NCBI GenBank assembly: GCA_964352735.1
Contig: CAYGTC010000005.1
Span: forward strand, 62,001-126,000
DNA length: 64,000 nucleotides
Reading direction: 5' to 3'
Source of the DNA: NORP309 sp964352735
Lineage (GTDB): Bacteria > Pseudomonadota > Gammaproteobacteria > Xanthomonadales > Marinicellaceae
A program made the translations under genes and the position numbers. Positions 16,988 to 26,288 of this stretch are shown piece after piece; within the stretch, counting starts at the first letter, position 1, and each line of letters starts with the position of its first letter. The notes below the pieces were generated by a model, which worked only from the letters and a program-made list of their open reading frames with translations, was not told where the DNA came from and did no database searches.

Positions 16988-18793
16988 TTATTTTAGGGCC
17001 TTTTCTATATATTGATCGATTTGTTGTTCCAGCATGGTTAAAGGCAGTGCGCCATTTTTTAACACCACGGTATGAAAATCTCTGATATCAAAGCGGTCTT
17101 TTAATGCTTGTTTGGCTTTTTCGCGTAATTCAAGAATTTTAATCATGCCAACTTTATAGGCCAGTGCTTGACCTGGCCAAACTATGTATCTTTCGATTTC
17201 TGACTCTACATCGGTCATGGCAAGCCCCGTGGTTTCGGCCATGTATGTGATGGCCTGTTCACGAGTCCAACGTTTGTAATGGATGCCTGTATCTACAACC
17301 AAACGAACGGCTCGCAACAATTCGGCTTGTAATCTACCAACATTATTAAATGGATCGTTTTGAAAGCCCAGCTCAGCAGCCAGTTGTTCTGCGTACAATG
17401 CCCAACCTTCAGTAAACCCTGTGAATCCGATCATGGTTCTAAATATGGGTAATCCCTGTAATTCATTTTGTATGGCTAATTGAAAATGATGGCCTGGAAC
17501 AGCTTCATGGTAGGCCAAAGTTCTCATGCCGAATTTTGGTGTTGCTGTAATATCATAAAGGTTGGCATAGAAAGTGCCTGGCCTCTCGCCATTGGCAGAT
17601 GGGCTGGAATACGAGCCGCCAGCTGCTGTTTTTTCGCGGTAAGCGGGTACTTTTTTCACCACTACTTTGCCCTTGGGTAATACGCCGAAGGTTTTATCCA
17701 TTTCTTTATCAATTTCATTGATTATGACTTGGTAATCTTTCAAAATTTGTTCCCGTCCTTCATCACTGTCAGGATAAAGAAATTTGGGGTCTTTACTCAT
17801 ATCATTAAGAATCTGACCAATGGCATTGTTTTCAACATCATAACCCTCTTGAACCAATATATCAGATATTTCAGTGACGATTCTGTCAACTTCTGATAAA
17901 CCCAGATTATGAAGATACTCTGGAGTATATTCTGTTGTTGTAGATGATTTAACCCGGTATTGATAGTATTCATCACCTTTAGGAAATTTCCAAACGCCTG
18001 CTTTAGAGTCAGCTTGTTTCAATAAATCTTCATAATAGGCAATCATTTTGTCATAGGCTGGCAATACTATTTCTTGCATTGATTTGTTCAGTTTAAGATT
18101 AAGTTGGGCTCTAGAATCACTGTCTAAATCTTCTAGTTTGTCAATTTTTTGAGTGAAATCCTTCACCAGCTCGTTGTCTTCTAACTCTGGATCACGAATG
18201 TTATGTAAATTTTCTAAGATCTTAATGATGATAAAATCAGGCGGTATCACACCATTGTTTTTTTCTTTTTCTACAAAAGCTAAAGTGTTATCAAATGACT
18301 CTCCTATTTGAGAGATTCTACTGATGTAATCTTGTGCATCATCTTGATCATCTATGCGATGCATATTGACCATAAAATTAATGATGCCTTGGTAATTGCC
18401 GCCTCTTTGGGTTTGACTGTAACCATAGTTATCATATTTTTCACCTTCAATGTTGTCTTTCAAAAAGAAATTGAGCACATCGTATGAAATTAGTTTTTGG
18501 CCGCTGAGGTCATCTCTGTCATATTTTTGTAACATGTCATAGCTGTCCATTAAAAACTGTGTGCTTTTATCGCTGGCAGACTGTGAGTTGTCGTCCAGTT
18601 CATCGTAGTAAAATTTATAACCCATAGAAGTGAATATTTGTGGATTTTTCAAACCAAATTGGATAAAGACTCTATCATAAAAATGATTGATGAAAAATGG
18701 TTTAAACCACAGAAGGTTGACGATAAAAATACTGCCGAACAATAGAGCAATGAGTAGGGTGCGTTTGGTGAATTTCCAGATTTTTGATTTCAT
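16988..18793 (-). CDS. DUF885 family metallopeptidase-like protein
   Basis: The 601-residue protein has an N-terminal signal anchor (residues about 10-28, TLLIALLFGSIFIVNLLWF) and a long helical DUF885 domain. The zinc-site motif HEAVPGHHFQ (about residues 428-437) and the downstream GWALYAEQ (about 462-469) are the family hallmarks and resemble the HExxH...E arrangement of M32-type carboxypeptidases. The C-terminal PGQALAYKVG and DFHTVVLKNGALPL are also typical. It is probably a membrane-anchored periplasmic peptidase. It is the first gene of a pair with the 2OG oxygenase and follows yceI by 63 nt. Confidence 0.88.
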   Translation of the reverse strand: MKSKIWKFTKRTLLIALLFGSIFIVNLLWFKPFFINHFYDRVFIQFGLKNPQIFTSMGYKFYYDELDDNSQSASDKSTQFLMDSYDMLQKYDRDDLSGQKLISYDVLNFFLKDNIEGEKYDNYGYSQTQRGGNYQGIINFMVNMHRIDDQDDAQDYISRISQIGESFDNTLAFVEKEKNNGVIPPDFIIIKILENLHNIRDPELEDNELVKDFTQKIDKLEDLDSDSRAQLNLKLNKSMQEIVLPAYDKMIAYYEDLLKQADSKAGVWKFPKGDEYYQYRVKSSTTTEYTPEYLHNLGLSEVDRIVTEISDILVQEGYDVENNAIGQILNDMSKDPKFLYPDSDEGREQILKDYQVIINEIDKEMDKTFGVLPKGKVVVKKVPAYREKTAAGGSYSSPSANGERPGTFYANLYDITATPKFGMRTLAYHEAVPGHHFQLAIQNELQGLPIFRTMIGFTGFTEGWALYAEQLAAELGFQNDPFNNVGRLQAELLRAVRLVVDTGIHYKRWTREQAITYMAETTGLAMTDVESEIERYIVWPGQALAYKVGMIKILELREKAKQALKDRFDIRDFHTVVLKNGALPLTMLEQQIDQYIEKALK

Positions 18794-18856
18794 ATAGGTT
18801 GTTTTTTTATGATTATTTATTTTAACGATTGATGGTGTGGGATGTTACAAAATTGA

Positions 18857-19474
18857 TTACTGTGGCTCAAAAGTCAGTGTCAAATTAACCGGTACAGTTA
18901 AATTGATGCTTTGTAAATGGGCCAATTTTCTTAAAACTTCGATGCCTTCAATGAAACCAAACGTCCTGGCATTGACAATCAGTGGCTTGTGTAATGTGAT
19001 GACTTTGTTGCCGAATTGTTCAAAAACCATAAATTCTGCATTGAGTATGGCAGATACACCGTGTAAATCAACATCAAAAGTGATGTCATGTACGCCTGGT
19101 GTTAAGTCTTCAGGTTTCAGTTGGGTATGAATATCAGCAGTAGGATAGGCATCTGAACCGAACAGGTATTTTTGTATGCGTTCGTTTCGGATTGGAATAT
19201 TGGTTTGCAATGATTTTAAGTCTATTTCAACATTCAAATAGCCATTAGAATTGATAGTCCCTGAAAAATCCTGAAAATGTGAAACTTCAGATATTTCGTT
19301 ATTTTTGGTGGTGATGATGTTTATGCTGCTGTAGTCATTATTAATAGACCATGACTGATTTTTTGTTGAACCGTGATTGGCCAGTTTGGTTCCACCAGGC
19401 TGACAGGCTGAAATTAATAATGTCACTGATAGAAGTGTAAGGTAACGAATATAGTCTTTGGGTGATTTATTCAT
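18857..19474 (-). CDS. YceI-like lipoprotein
   Basis: The 205-residue lipoprotein has lipobox LISAC at about residue 24. The mature part shows the YceI lipocalin-like pattern: SHFQDFSGTINSNGYLNVEI, DLKSLQTNIPIRNERIQKYL, then FGSDAYPTADI, and a C-terminal LTVPVNLTLTFEP strand. YceI-type proteins bind isoprenoids or other hydrophobic ligands in the periplasm; the ligand here is unknown. Its start overlaps the end of csiV by 8 nt, so the two form one operon. Confidence 0.85.
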   Translation of the reverse strand: MNKSPKDYIRYLTLLSVTLLISACQPGGTKLANHGSTKNQSWSINNDYSSINIITTKNNEISEVSHFQDFSGTINSNGYLNVEIDLKSLQTNIPIRNERIQKYLFGSDAYPTADIHTQLKPEDLTPGVHDITFDVDLHGVSAILNAEFMVFEQFGNKVITLHKPLIVNARTFGFIEGIEVLRKLAHLQSINLTVPVNLTLTFEPQ

Positions 19475-20378
19475 GATCAGGTTTTCCGGTAAATTCTGTG
19501 ACTTTGACTATGCTGCCAAGCCATGGTGAATCAAAATAATGTAATTCGTTTGATTTGATTTGTCTTCTTTCTAATAATGAAAAAGTCATGTGTTGCATGT
19601 AACCTTCATCATCATAATATTGGCGATATAATTTGAGTTGATTGCCAAAATGCATAAATCTACCTTTAGATAATGCCACCATCCCCGTTAAATGATAATC
19701 AGGCTGAATGCTTTGATTTTTTGTATCAGTGAATGCAATGTCTTCATTGTCTGTCAACGATGTGACATCTGTATTATTGTTTGAAAAGTTGCTATCGTTT
19801 TGTTGTTGTTCTTTGTTCATATTGGCCTCATTATCATTATGGCCAATTTTTATGTAAATTGGTTCATCGAAATCGGTTTGTTGTTGTCGCCAACTTTCAT
19901 GGAAGAGTGGTACTATATTTCCGTTTTTCTGTAATCTTTGCCAAATGGCCGTCATTTTTAATTGTTCTGGCTTGTGTTTAAACCACGCCAATAATTTATG
20001 TTGATCAATTTTTTTACCTATGTTAACGGTATATTCTTTGGCATTTTTTTGAGGTGAGGCCGTTGAAATTGACGGATTTTGAATGCCTTGATCGTGCAAT
20101 TCAGGAGACAATATTTCTGTCAAGTCAACAGGTTTGGGTAGTAAACTCAATGCGTGTTGATCATTGATGATGGATGTATCGTGATATGTCTTTGCATTGG
20201 GTAGGGCGTTTTTGTATGCAAATACAATGATTTCTACATCATATATTCTACCGTCTTTTACCGAAACATATCGATGATGTCCAACATCTGAATTATGATT
20301 CAATGGTTGATCGGATTGAGCGCTTGGCTCTGCATGTGTGATGAAAGACAGAATCAATAGTAATGTAAGTTTGTGCAT
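19467..20378 (-). CDS. csiV: CsiV-family peptidoglycan-binding protein
   Basis: The 303-residue protein has a signal peptide (LTLLLILSFITHAEPSA). It shows the CsiV pattern: RIYDVEIIVFAY near the N-terminus, WQRLQKNGNIVPLFHESWRQ in the middle, LTGMVALSKGRFMHFGNQLK, and RRQIKSNELHYFDSPWLGSI at the end. CsiV was described in Vibrio cholerae as a periplasmic peptidoglycan-binding protein needed for growth with D-amino acids. Residues about 165-215 are a variable Asn/Asp/Gln-rich linker. It is the first gene of csiV-yceI and has an extended -10 promoter about 30 nt upstream. Confidence 0.83.
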   Translation of the reverse strand: MHKLTLLLILSFITHAEPSAQSDQPLNHNSDVGHHRYVSVKDGRIYDVEIIVFAYKNALPNAKTYHDTSIINDQHALSLLPKPVDLTEILSPELHDQGIQNPSISTASPQKNAKEYTVNIGKKIDQHKLLAWFKHKPEQLKMTAIWQRLQKNGNIVPLFHESWRQQQTDFDEPIYIKIGHNDNEANMNKEQQQNDSNFSNNNTDVTSLTDNEDIAFTDTKNQSIQPDYHLTGMVALSKGRFMHFGNQLKLYRQYYDDEGYMQHMTFSLLERRQIKSNELHYFDSPWLGSIVKVTEFTGKPDHE

Positions 20379-20409
20379 CCTATGTGAGTTGATGAGTTGA
20401 TTGATAAAG

Positions 20410-20418
20410 ATTATATCA
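20410..20418 (-). promoter_or_regulatory. extended -10 promoter of csiV-yceI
   Basis: On the minus strand the sequence reads TGATATAAT, an extended -10 element (TGn-TATAAT), 32 nt before the csiV ATG. No convincing -35 is present, as usual for extended -10 promoters. The surrounding 16 nt are identical to those upstream of etfB. Confidence 0.55.
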
Positions 20419-20477
20419 TTTGCTTTGTTGATTTCCTAGAATAAACAAGCTTGACCAAAAATTGGTGTGCTCAAAAA

Positions 20478-20513
20478 AATATAAATGACCTGAATCTTCA
20501 GGTCATTTATATT
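20478..20513 (-). terminator. terminator of fadI-fadJ
   Basis: A 17-bp perfect stem (AATATAAATGACCTGAA and its complement) with a two-base centre lies 30 nt after the fadJ stop. On the minus strand it runs into seven T. The symmetry means it may also slow transcription in the other direction. Confidence 0.88.
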
Positions 20514-20542
20514 ATTGAAATATTTAAGTCTGATATTATAGA

Positions 20543-22657
20543 TTATTGGAATTTTTTATCTTCTTTTGCATGTTCTAACAATATACTTGCAGGTCTGAAT
20601 CTGACACCAAATTGATCATGCAATTTATCTAATTGGTCAAGAATATTTTGTGGTCCTTGATTATTAACATAACTGAAAGGGCCTCCAGTAAACGGTGGGA
20701 ACCCCAAACCAAGAATTGCGGCAAGATCACCATCAGCCGCAGAAGAAATAATGCCTTCTTGTAAACACAGCAATGCTTCATTCACCATTGATAAGCCAAT
20801 TTGTGTTTGTATGGCAGATTTTTCCAGTGATTTTCTTTCTTCGCCACCAAAATATTTATAGATGCTTGAGTTGACCGTTTTTCTGCCTTTTTTGGGGTAA
20901 CTGTAAAAGCCTTTGTGTGATTTTCTACCAAACAGCTTGGCATCAGCCAATTTTTGAACACTATCATCTTCTTCAACACCTCTGTCTTTGAACATGTCGC
21001 CAAGGTTACCACGGGCAATATGTGCTGCAACATCTATGCCAACTTCATCGAGCAGAGCCATCGGCCCAACAGGAAAACCCCAGTCTTTCATTGCATTGTC
21101 TATGGCTTCAATAGATGCGCCTTGTTTTAATACTTGAATAGCCTCGTGAGTCAAAGCTGAAAGGATTCTTGTGGTATAGAAGCCTGGACCATCTTTGACT
21201 ACAACAACAGTTTTGCCTTGATCCAAACCTACATTGGTCGCCATGGCTTGAGCTCTTTTAGAGGTTTTATCCGTGACAATGATTTCTAATAATGGCATTT
21301 TAGGTACAGGTGAGAAATAATGCATGCCAACGACATTTTCGGGTCGTTTGGCTTTCTCAGCAATGTCAGCAATGGGTAAAGAAGATGTGTTTGTGGCAAA
21401 AATTGTATCTTTCTTGGTGTTTTCTTCTACATCGGCCAGTATTTTTTGCTTTAAGCCGATGTCTTCAAATACGGCTTCAATCACCAAGTCTGAATGTTTT
21501 AAGTCTTCATTATGAATTGTTGTCGTCACATTTGATAGCAGTTTATCACGCTCAACAACCCTCATGGCTTTGCGCTTGACCAAACGGTTAAAGTCACTCC
21601 AGATTGTTTTCAATGCGCTGGCCAATCCATCCAGATTAATGTCCTTCAAAACCACTGGGTAACCGGCTTTAATTGATACTTCTGTGATGCCTGCACCCAT
21701 AAATCCAGCACCAATCATAGCAATGTGCTTGGCTTGTTCTGATTCTGTGGATGTTTTAAGTTTTTTATTGTCTTGCATGGCAAGAAATAAACCGATCAGA
21801 TTCTTACATGCTTCGGTACCATGTAAATGAGCAAAACCAGCCGATTCGGCTGCTAATCCTGCTGCTAAACCACTGTCCAGGCCAACTTCAACACAATCAA
21901 GGATTTTTAATGGAGCAGGATAATTACCGCGTGTTTTTTTAGAGACTGTTTCTCTGGCTTTTTTCAATACAAAATTTCTGCCAAAAGGGGTGTTTTCTAA
22001 GGCTTTATCCAGCAGGCTTATTTTACGTGGTTTTCTCTTAACACCAGTACTGGCAAATTTTTTGGCTACTTTAATGGAGGCTTCTAATAAACCTTCTTTG
22101 TGAATGAGTTCATCAACTAAACCAATTTTCTTGGCTTTGAATGGGTAGACGTTTTTACCCGTAAGTAACATGTCCAATGCGTTTCTTAAGCCAACCAATC
22201 TGACACTTCTTTGTGTTCCTCCACCACCTGGCAATAAACCAAGTTTGACTTCAGGTAAACCAAAAACGGTTTTTTTATCAGTACTGGCCATGCGATAATG
22301 ACAGGCCATGGCCAATTCTAAACCACCGCCCAAAGTGGCACCATTGATGGCCGCTATGACTGGTTTTTTGAGGTTAGATAATCTGGTTAATAATACATTC
22401 CCACCTCGTGACAATTGTTCTGCTTCATCAGAGGTTTGCATTGCCATGAATTCTTTAATATCGGCGCCTGCAACCCAACAGTCTTTTTTCAAACTATACA
22501 ATACAGCTGCGGCGATTTCATTGTCATTTTCTATGGTGTCAATTAGACCTTCAAAATCATTCAACATGCTTGCTGACAAGACATTAACTGGAGAATCTGG
22601 TTGATTCAGCGTCACCAAAGCGATATTGTCTCGTTTTTCTATCTTAAAATATGCCAT
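20543..22657 (-). CDS. fadJ: FadJ-type multifunctional fatty acid oxidation protein
   Basis: The 704-residue protein fuses enoyl-CoA hydratase/isomerase and 3-hydroxyacyl-CoA dehydrogenase. The hydratase part has GADIKEFMAM, the oxyanion-hole segment AAINGATLGGGLELAMACHY and GLPEVKLGLLPGGGGTQR. The dehydrogenase part starts with the NAD-binding IAMIGAGFMGAGI and includes the FSPVPKMPLLEII motif. Together with FadI it carries out steps 2 to 4 of beta-oxidation. The start is set at ATG 22657: an AAGGAG sits 8 nt before it, whereas ATG 22663 is too close to that site and overlaps the fadI stop (TAATG). A strong terminator follows. Confidence 0.92.
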   Translation of the reverse strand: MAYFKIEKRDNIALVTLNQPDSPVNVLSASMLNDFEGLIDTIENDNEIAAAVLYSLKKDCWVAGADIKEFMAMQTSDEAEQLSRGGNVLLTRLSNLKKPVIAAINGATLGGGLELAMACHYRMASTDKKTVFGLPEVKLGLLPGGGGTQRSVRLVGLRNALDMLLTGKNVYPFKAKKIGLVDELIHKEGLLEASIKVAKKFASTGVKRKPRKISLLDKALENTPFGRNFVLKKARETVSKKTRGNYPAPLKILDCVEVGLDSGLAAGLAAESAGFAHLHGTEACKNLIGLFLAMQDNKKLKTSTESEQAKHIAMIGAGFMGAGITEVSIKAGYPVVLKDINLDGLASALKTIWSDFNRLVKRKAMRVVERDKLLSNVTTTIHNEDLKHSDLVIEAVFEDIGLKQKILADVEENTKKDTIFATNTSSLPIADIAEKAKRPENVVGMHYFSPVPKMPLLEIIVTDKTSKRAQAMATNVGLDQGKTVVVVKDGPGFYTTRILSALTHEAIQVLKQGASIEAIDNAMKDWGFPVGPMALLDEVGIDVAAHIARGNLGDMFKDRGVEEDDSVQKLADAKLFGRKSHKGFYSYPKKGRKTVNSSIYKYFGGEERKSLEKSAIQTQIGLSMVNEALLCLQEGIISSAADGDLAAILGLGFPPFTGGPFSYVNNQGPQNILDQLDKLHDQFGVRFRPASILLEHAKEDKKFQ

Positions 22658-22662
22658 GTTCA

Positions 22663-24099
22663 TTACTCCTTACTGGTGGTTTTTTTGCTGACTTTTTTGC
22701 TGGTCTTCTTAGTTGTCTTTTTAGTCACTTTTTTAGACGCTTTTTTTGTCACTTTTTTGGCTGTTTTCTTTGCGATTTTTTTGGTGACTTTTTTGCTATC
22801 CTTTTCAGTCTTTAACTTTTTCAAGAGTATGCTACTGCCTTGTCCTCCTGCTGCGCAAGCTGATATCAATGCGTACTGGCCATCACTTTGTATGAGTCTT
22901 CTTGATGCGGAAATCAATAATCTTCCTCCCGTTGCGCCAAATGGGTGACCCAATGATAAAGAGCCACCTTGAGTGTTGATTTTCTCCATAGGAATTTCAC
23001 CAAATGCTTCAGTTAAACCCAAAAAATCAACACAAAAATCTTTATCTTGTAAGGCTTTAAGGTTGGCTAAAACCTGACCTGCAAAGGCTTCATGAATTTC
23101 AAAAACGTCAATGTCATCAATGCTTAAACCTGCTTCATTGAGCAATTTTGGTATGGTAAAAGCGGGTCCAAGTAATAATTCCCCATCTGGATTATGTGCA
23201 GAATAACTGTATCCTTGAATAACCACTTCTGGCGTGTAGCCATTCTTTGTCGCTTCATCGACATCCATTAATAAACAAGCCGATGCGCCATCGGTTAAGG
23301 GTGATGCATTGCCTGCGGTGACTGTGCCATTGGGTTTGATGAAGACAGGTCTCAATCCTGATAGTTTCTGTATGCTTGAGTTTGGGTAAAAAGTGTTGTC
23401 TTGTTTGACTGGTGTGAATGATGGTGCGTTCATCACAGGGGCCACTTCCTGATCAAATTGTCCCTGTTCCCATGCTTGAGCAGCCAATTGATGAGAACGC
23501 AATGAAAACTCATCTTGCTCAAGTCTTGTCACACCAAATCTAGCTGCTAATCTATCCGCATCTTGCCCCATGGTTTGTCCTGTAGAGAATTCTGCAATGG
23601 CAGGAGCTACTGGCACCAAATCTTTGAATTTAAATTGTTTGAGTAATGCAAAGTAGTCTTTTAATCCTTTGGCTTTTTGCGCTTTCATGAGCGTTGCTTT
23701 CAAGTTATCTGAAATTCTCACTGGCGCATCTGATGTGGATTCTACTCCACCAGCAACTGCTGTAGTCATTACGCCAGCCTGTATGGCTTCAACTGTATTG
23801 GTAATGGCTCTATTAGCTGAAATACAGGCTTGAGTTACGGTAAATGCGGGTGTGGATAAATCGTATCCAGCACCGATAAGACTTTCTCTTGCAACATTAC
23901 TGGTGGCTGCATTGTGAATAACGCAGCCCATGGTGACTTGTTGGCATTGTTCTTGTAAGATGGGATTTCTTTTTTTGAGTGCCAACAGTGCTTCTCTGCC
24001 TAAATCATAGGCTTTGAGTTTACTGTAAGGCCCTGGAGATTTAGAAAATGGTGTGCGCACACCATCAATAAATGCCACTTTAGCTTCTTTAAAAATCAT
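22663..24099 (-). CDS. fadI: FadI-type acetyl-CoA C-acyltransferase with a lysine-repeat tail
   Basis: The 478-residue thiolase has the nucleophile Cys92 in TVTQACISANRAI, the IHEAFAGQVLANL motif, GGSLSLGHPFGATGGR and the second catalytic Cys in SACAAGGQGSS. It performs the last step of beta-oxidation with FadJ, encoded downstream. The frame is open to 24174, but ATG 24099 gives the normal family N-terminus, has GAGAG upstream and leaves a palindromic operator-like site outside the gene. After the thiolase fold come ten tetrapeptides of the form KKxx and a final SKE (22666-22794), a histone-H1-like extension absent from standard FadI. The fadJ ribosome site AAGGAG is built into the codons of this tail. 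Confidence 0.92.
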   Translation of the reverse strand: MIFKEAKVAFIDGVRTPFSKSPGPYSKLKAYDLGREALLALKKRNPILQEQCQQVTMGCVIHNAATSNVARESLIGAGYDLSTPAFTVTQACISANRAITNTVEAIQAGVMTTAVAGGVESTSDAPVRISDNLKATLMKAQKAKGLKDYFALLKQFKFKDLVPVAPAIAEFSTGQTMGQDADRLAARFGVTRLEQDEFSLRSHQLAAQAWEQGQFDQEVAPVMNAPSFTPVKQDNTFYPNSSIQKLSGLRPVFIKPNGTVTAGNASPLTDGASACLLMDVDEATKNGYTPEVVIQGYSYSAHNPDGELLLGPAFTIPKLLNEAGLSIDDIDVFEIHEAFAGQVLANLKALQDKDFCVDFLGLTEAFGEIPMEKINTQGGSLSLGHPFGATGGRLLISASRRLIQSDGQYALISACAAGGQGSSILLKKLKTEKDSKKVTKKIAKKTAKKVTKKASKKVTKKTTKKTSKKVSKKTTSKE

Positions 24100-24154
24100 G
24101 GTTACTCTCGAGTTTATATTATGTACGGTAATGTGTTGATCAGCTATTCTCTCC

Positions 24155-24168
24155 ATACGCATGCGTAT
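24155..24168. promoter_or_regulatory. 14-bp palindrome upstream of fadI, candidate operator
   Basis: ATACGCATGCGTAT is a perfect palindrome 55 nt before the fadI ATG, where a repressor of a beta-oxidation operon would bind. It does not match the E. coli FadR site as I remember it; a TetR-type regulator (PsrA/FadR-like) is possible. No regulator gene for it lies in the window. Confidence 0.5.
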
Positions 24169-24406
24169 TGTCAAGTGAAGAAAGTCATAGATCAGTGATG
24201 TAGCAGTAGTATTTTAATACATTTTATACCGCAAATGACAAAGTTGTTGTGATAAAAGTTTCATGAGTGTTGAATTATATGTTCAAATACACCAAAGCGG
24301 TTTTAAATTAAATCACTATTTAATCTGGTGTGGCTCATCAATAATTATTTGTTTTTTAATCGTTGAACTTAATCGATGAATCAGGGACAAAGCTTTTTGA
24401 TCACAG

Positions 24407-24529
24407 GAGATATCAGTATAACTATATGATTAGAAAATGAAGAAAAGCAGCCAGTTTTAAAAAGTTTACAACAAATAACTGGTCGTTTTAAGTATTTTTT
24501 ATTGGTTGTCATGGTTATGTTGAGGTCTC
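24407..24529. repeat. inverted-repeat element, family 2 copy 1
   Basis: The left end GAGATATCAGTATAAC and the right end GTTATGTTGAGGTCTC are imperfect inverted copies, 123 bp from end to end. The interior has an AT-rich core with CCAGTTTT and AAATAACTGG as an inner pair. The ends match the element at 36351-36521 closely. It lies between fadI and tamA, which are divergent, so it may influence either promoter. Confidence 0.75.
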
Positions 24530-24566
24530 TATCTATCATTTCTTAAATGTGGTGTCATAAAAATTA

Positions 24567-26288
24567 ATGAAACAGTACTTTTTAACTGTCATAATTATCA
24601 GTGCATTTGTATGGAGTTTTTCATGCTCTGCAAAATATAACATCAGCGGTGTTAACGCTGAAATTAAAGAAAATATTCGCTTATTTTTAGGTGCCGAAAA
24701 AATTGATTGTACTGATATAACCAGTACGAATTATGTTAAAAATATTATTGAAAAAATACAAAAAGCAACTCAACCTTTTGGTTATTATCATACCGATGTA
24801 GAAATCAAGCCTCTTTTCAGCAATGATGAATGTTTATCTGTCGATCTTATTGTTGATACGGGTATACCAATTATAATCAGAGCACTGAATGTAATTATTG
24901 TGGGTGAAGGGGATTCAAATAATAAATTTAAGAAGATTATTCAAAAATCTCGTTTGGCAAAGAATCAAAGATTACAACACAATCACTATGAAGAGTTGAA
25001 ATTAAAATTGAGTGAGTTTGCTGCAGAACATGGGTATTTAAATGCAAAGTTTACTCAAAATACAATTGATGTTTTTCGTGATAAGCATGTAGCTGATATT
25101 TCTTTACACTTCAATACGGGAGAAAGGTTTCAAGTCGATGCAGTTGACATCGTACAGAAGCCAATATTTTTAGAAACAGATTTTATTCGGCAAATGATAC
25201 ATTTGGCTCCAAATGATTATCTTTCCAATGCAAAACTTTATTCGATTCGAAAAAGATTAACTGCTACTGGTTATTTTAATCAAGTTTCGATCCAAGTAGA
25301 TGCGCAGAAGCGCAGTGGAAATAAAGTGCCAATCAAGGTGCTGTTAACCCCTGGGGATCGAATTAAATATTCAGTTGGTTTAGGCTTTTCAACAGACATT
25401 GGACCAAGAATCAGCATGGATTATCAAAACCACAGAATTTCCAATTTTGGTTATCAATTTAATTCTCAATTGAATATATCGGATAATGTTTCTGATTTAA
25501 TAGCTGGAGTAAAAATTCCATCTAAGAGTAAGCCTATTAACAAATGGTCAAATATTGATATAGGATACCGAATTGAAAGAAACAACAGTGTTCATAGTGA
25601 CACAGCTAAATTAGGGTTTAGTCAAACTCGTGTACACAACGGCAAATGGCAAAACATCAACTATATAGATTACATCAATGAAAAGTTTGAACTTACTGAA
25701 AATGTTAATGAATCTAAACTATTGGTTCCTGGAACCAATTGGTCATATACGCAGACTGATGACCCCACTCATCCCAATTATGGAATGAAGGCTCAAATAG
25801 ACTTAAAAGGAAGCAGCAGTGGATTTGTATCAGATTTATCATTTATACAATTGAGTTTTGGGTTTAAAGGAATCATTGGCTTTGGAAATAATCGAAACAG
25901 GTTTATTGTTAGAACAGATTTAGCCACAACTTATACAAATAATTTTGATCAACTGCCCACAAGTTATCGGTTTTATGCTGGTGGAGACAGATCTTTGCGT
26001 GGTTTTGATTTTCAAGAGCTGGGCCCAAGCATAAATGGTGATGTGATTGGAGGAAAACACTTGGCAACGGCATCTTTCGAACTTGAAAGGCGCATTAAAG
26101 GTCAATGGGCTGGGGCAGTGTTTGTTGATATGGGTAATGCATTTACTGACAGTTTTACATTGGAAAAAAGTTTTGGTTTTGGGCTGCGTTGGTTTTCACC
26201 AATTGGTCCATTCCGTTTTGATGTCGGTTTACCAGCTAATAATGAAAGGGATTTTAAAATACATATCACTCTAGGGCCTGATTTATGA
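24567..26288 (+). CDS. tamA: translocation and assembly module outer-membrane protein TamA
   Basis: The 573-residue Omp85-family protein has a signal peptide (YFLTVIIISAFVWSFSCSA), three POTRA-like domains over about residues 25-265, and a 16-strand barrel. The lid-lock loop motif RSLRGF is in GGDRSLRGFDFQELGP, and GLRWFSPIGPFRFDVGLP is the conserved last part of the barrel. With TamB it inserts certain outer-membrane proteins and is linked to phospholipid transport. The stop overlaps the start of tamB (ATG 26285 and 26288), which is the usual gene pair. No ribosome site is obvious before ATG 24567. Confidence 0.9.
   Translation: MKQYFLTVIIISAFVWSFSCSAKYNISGVNAEIKENIRLFLGAEKIDCTDITSTNYVKNIIEKIQKATQPFGYYHTDVEIKPLFSNDECLSVDLIVDTGIPIIIRALNVIIVGEGDSNNKFKKIIQKSRLAKNQRLQHNHYEELKLKLSEFAAEHGYLNAKFTQNTIDVFRDKHVADISLHFNTGERFQVDAVDIVQKPIFLETDFIRQMIHLAPNDYLSNAKLYSIRKRLTATGYFNQVSIQVDAQKRSGNKVPIKVLLTPGDRIKYSVGLGFSTDIGPRISMDYQNHRISNFGYQFNSQLNISDNVSDLIAGVKIPSKSKPINKWSNIDIGYRIERNNSVHSDTAKLGFSQTRVHNGKWQNINYIDYINEKFELTENVNESKLLVPGTNWSYTQTDDPTHPNYGMKAQIDLKGSSSGFVSDLSFIQLSFGFKGIIGFGNNRNRFIVRTDLATTYTNNFDQLPTSYRFYAGGDRSLRGFDFQELGPSINGDVIGGKHLATASFELERRIKGQWAGAVFVDMGNAFTDSFTLEKSFGFGLRWFSPIGPFRFDVGLPANNERDFKIHITLGPDL

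Noticed and set aside
22601..22948. A plus-strand frame opposite the FadI tail, very rich in Phe, Leu and Val
   Set aside because: It is the antisense of the Lys-rich repeat and looks like a membrane protein only for that reason.
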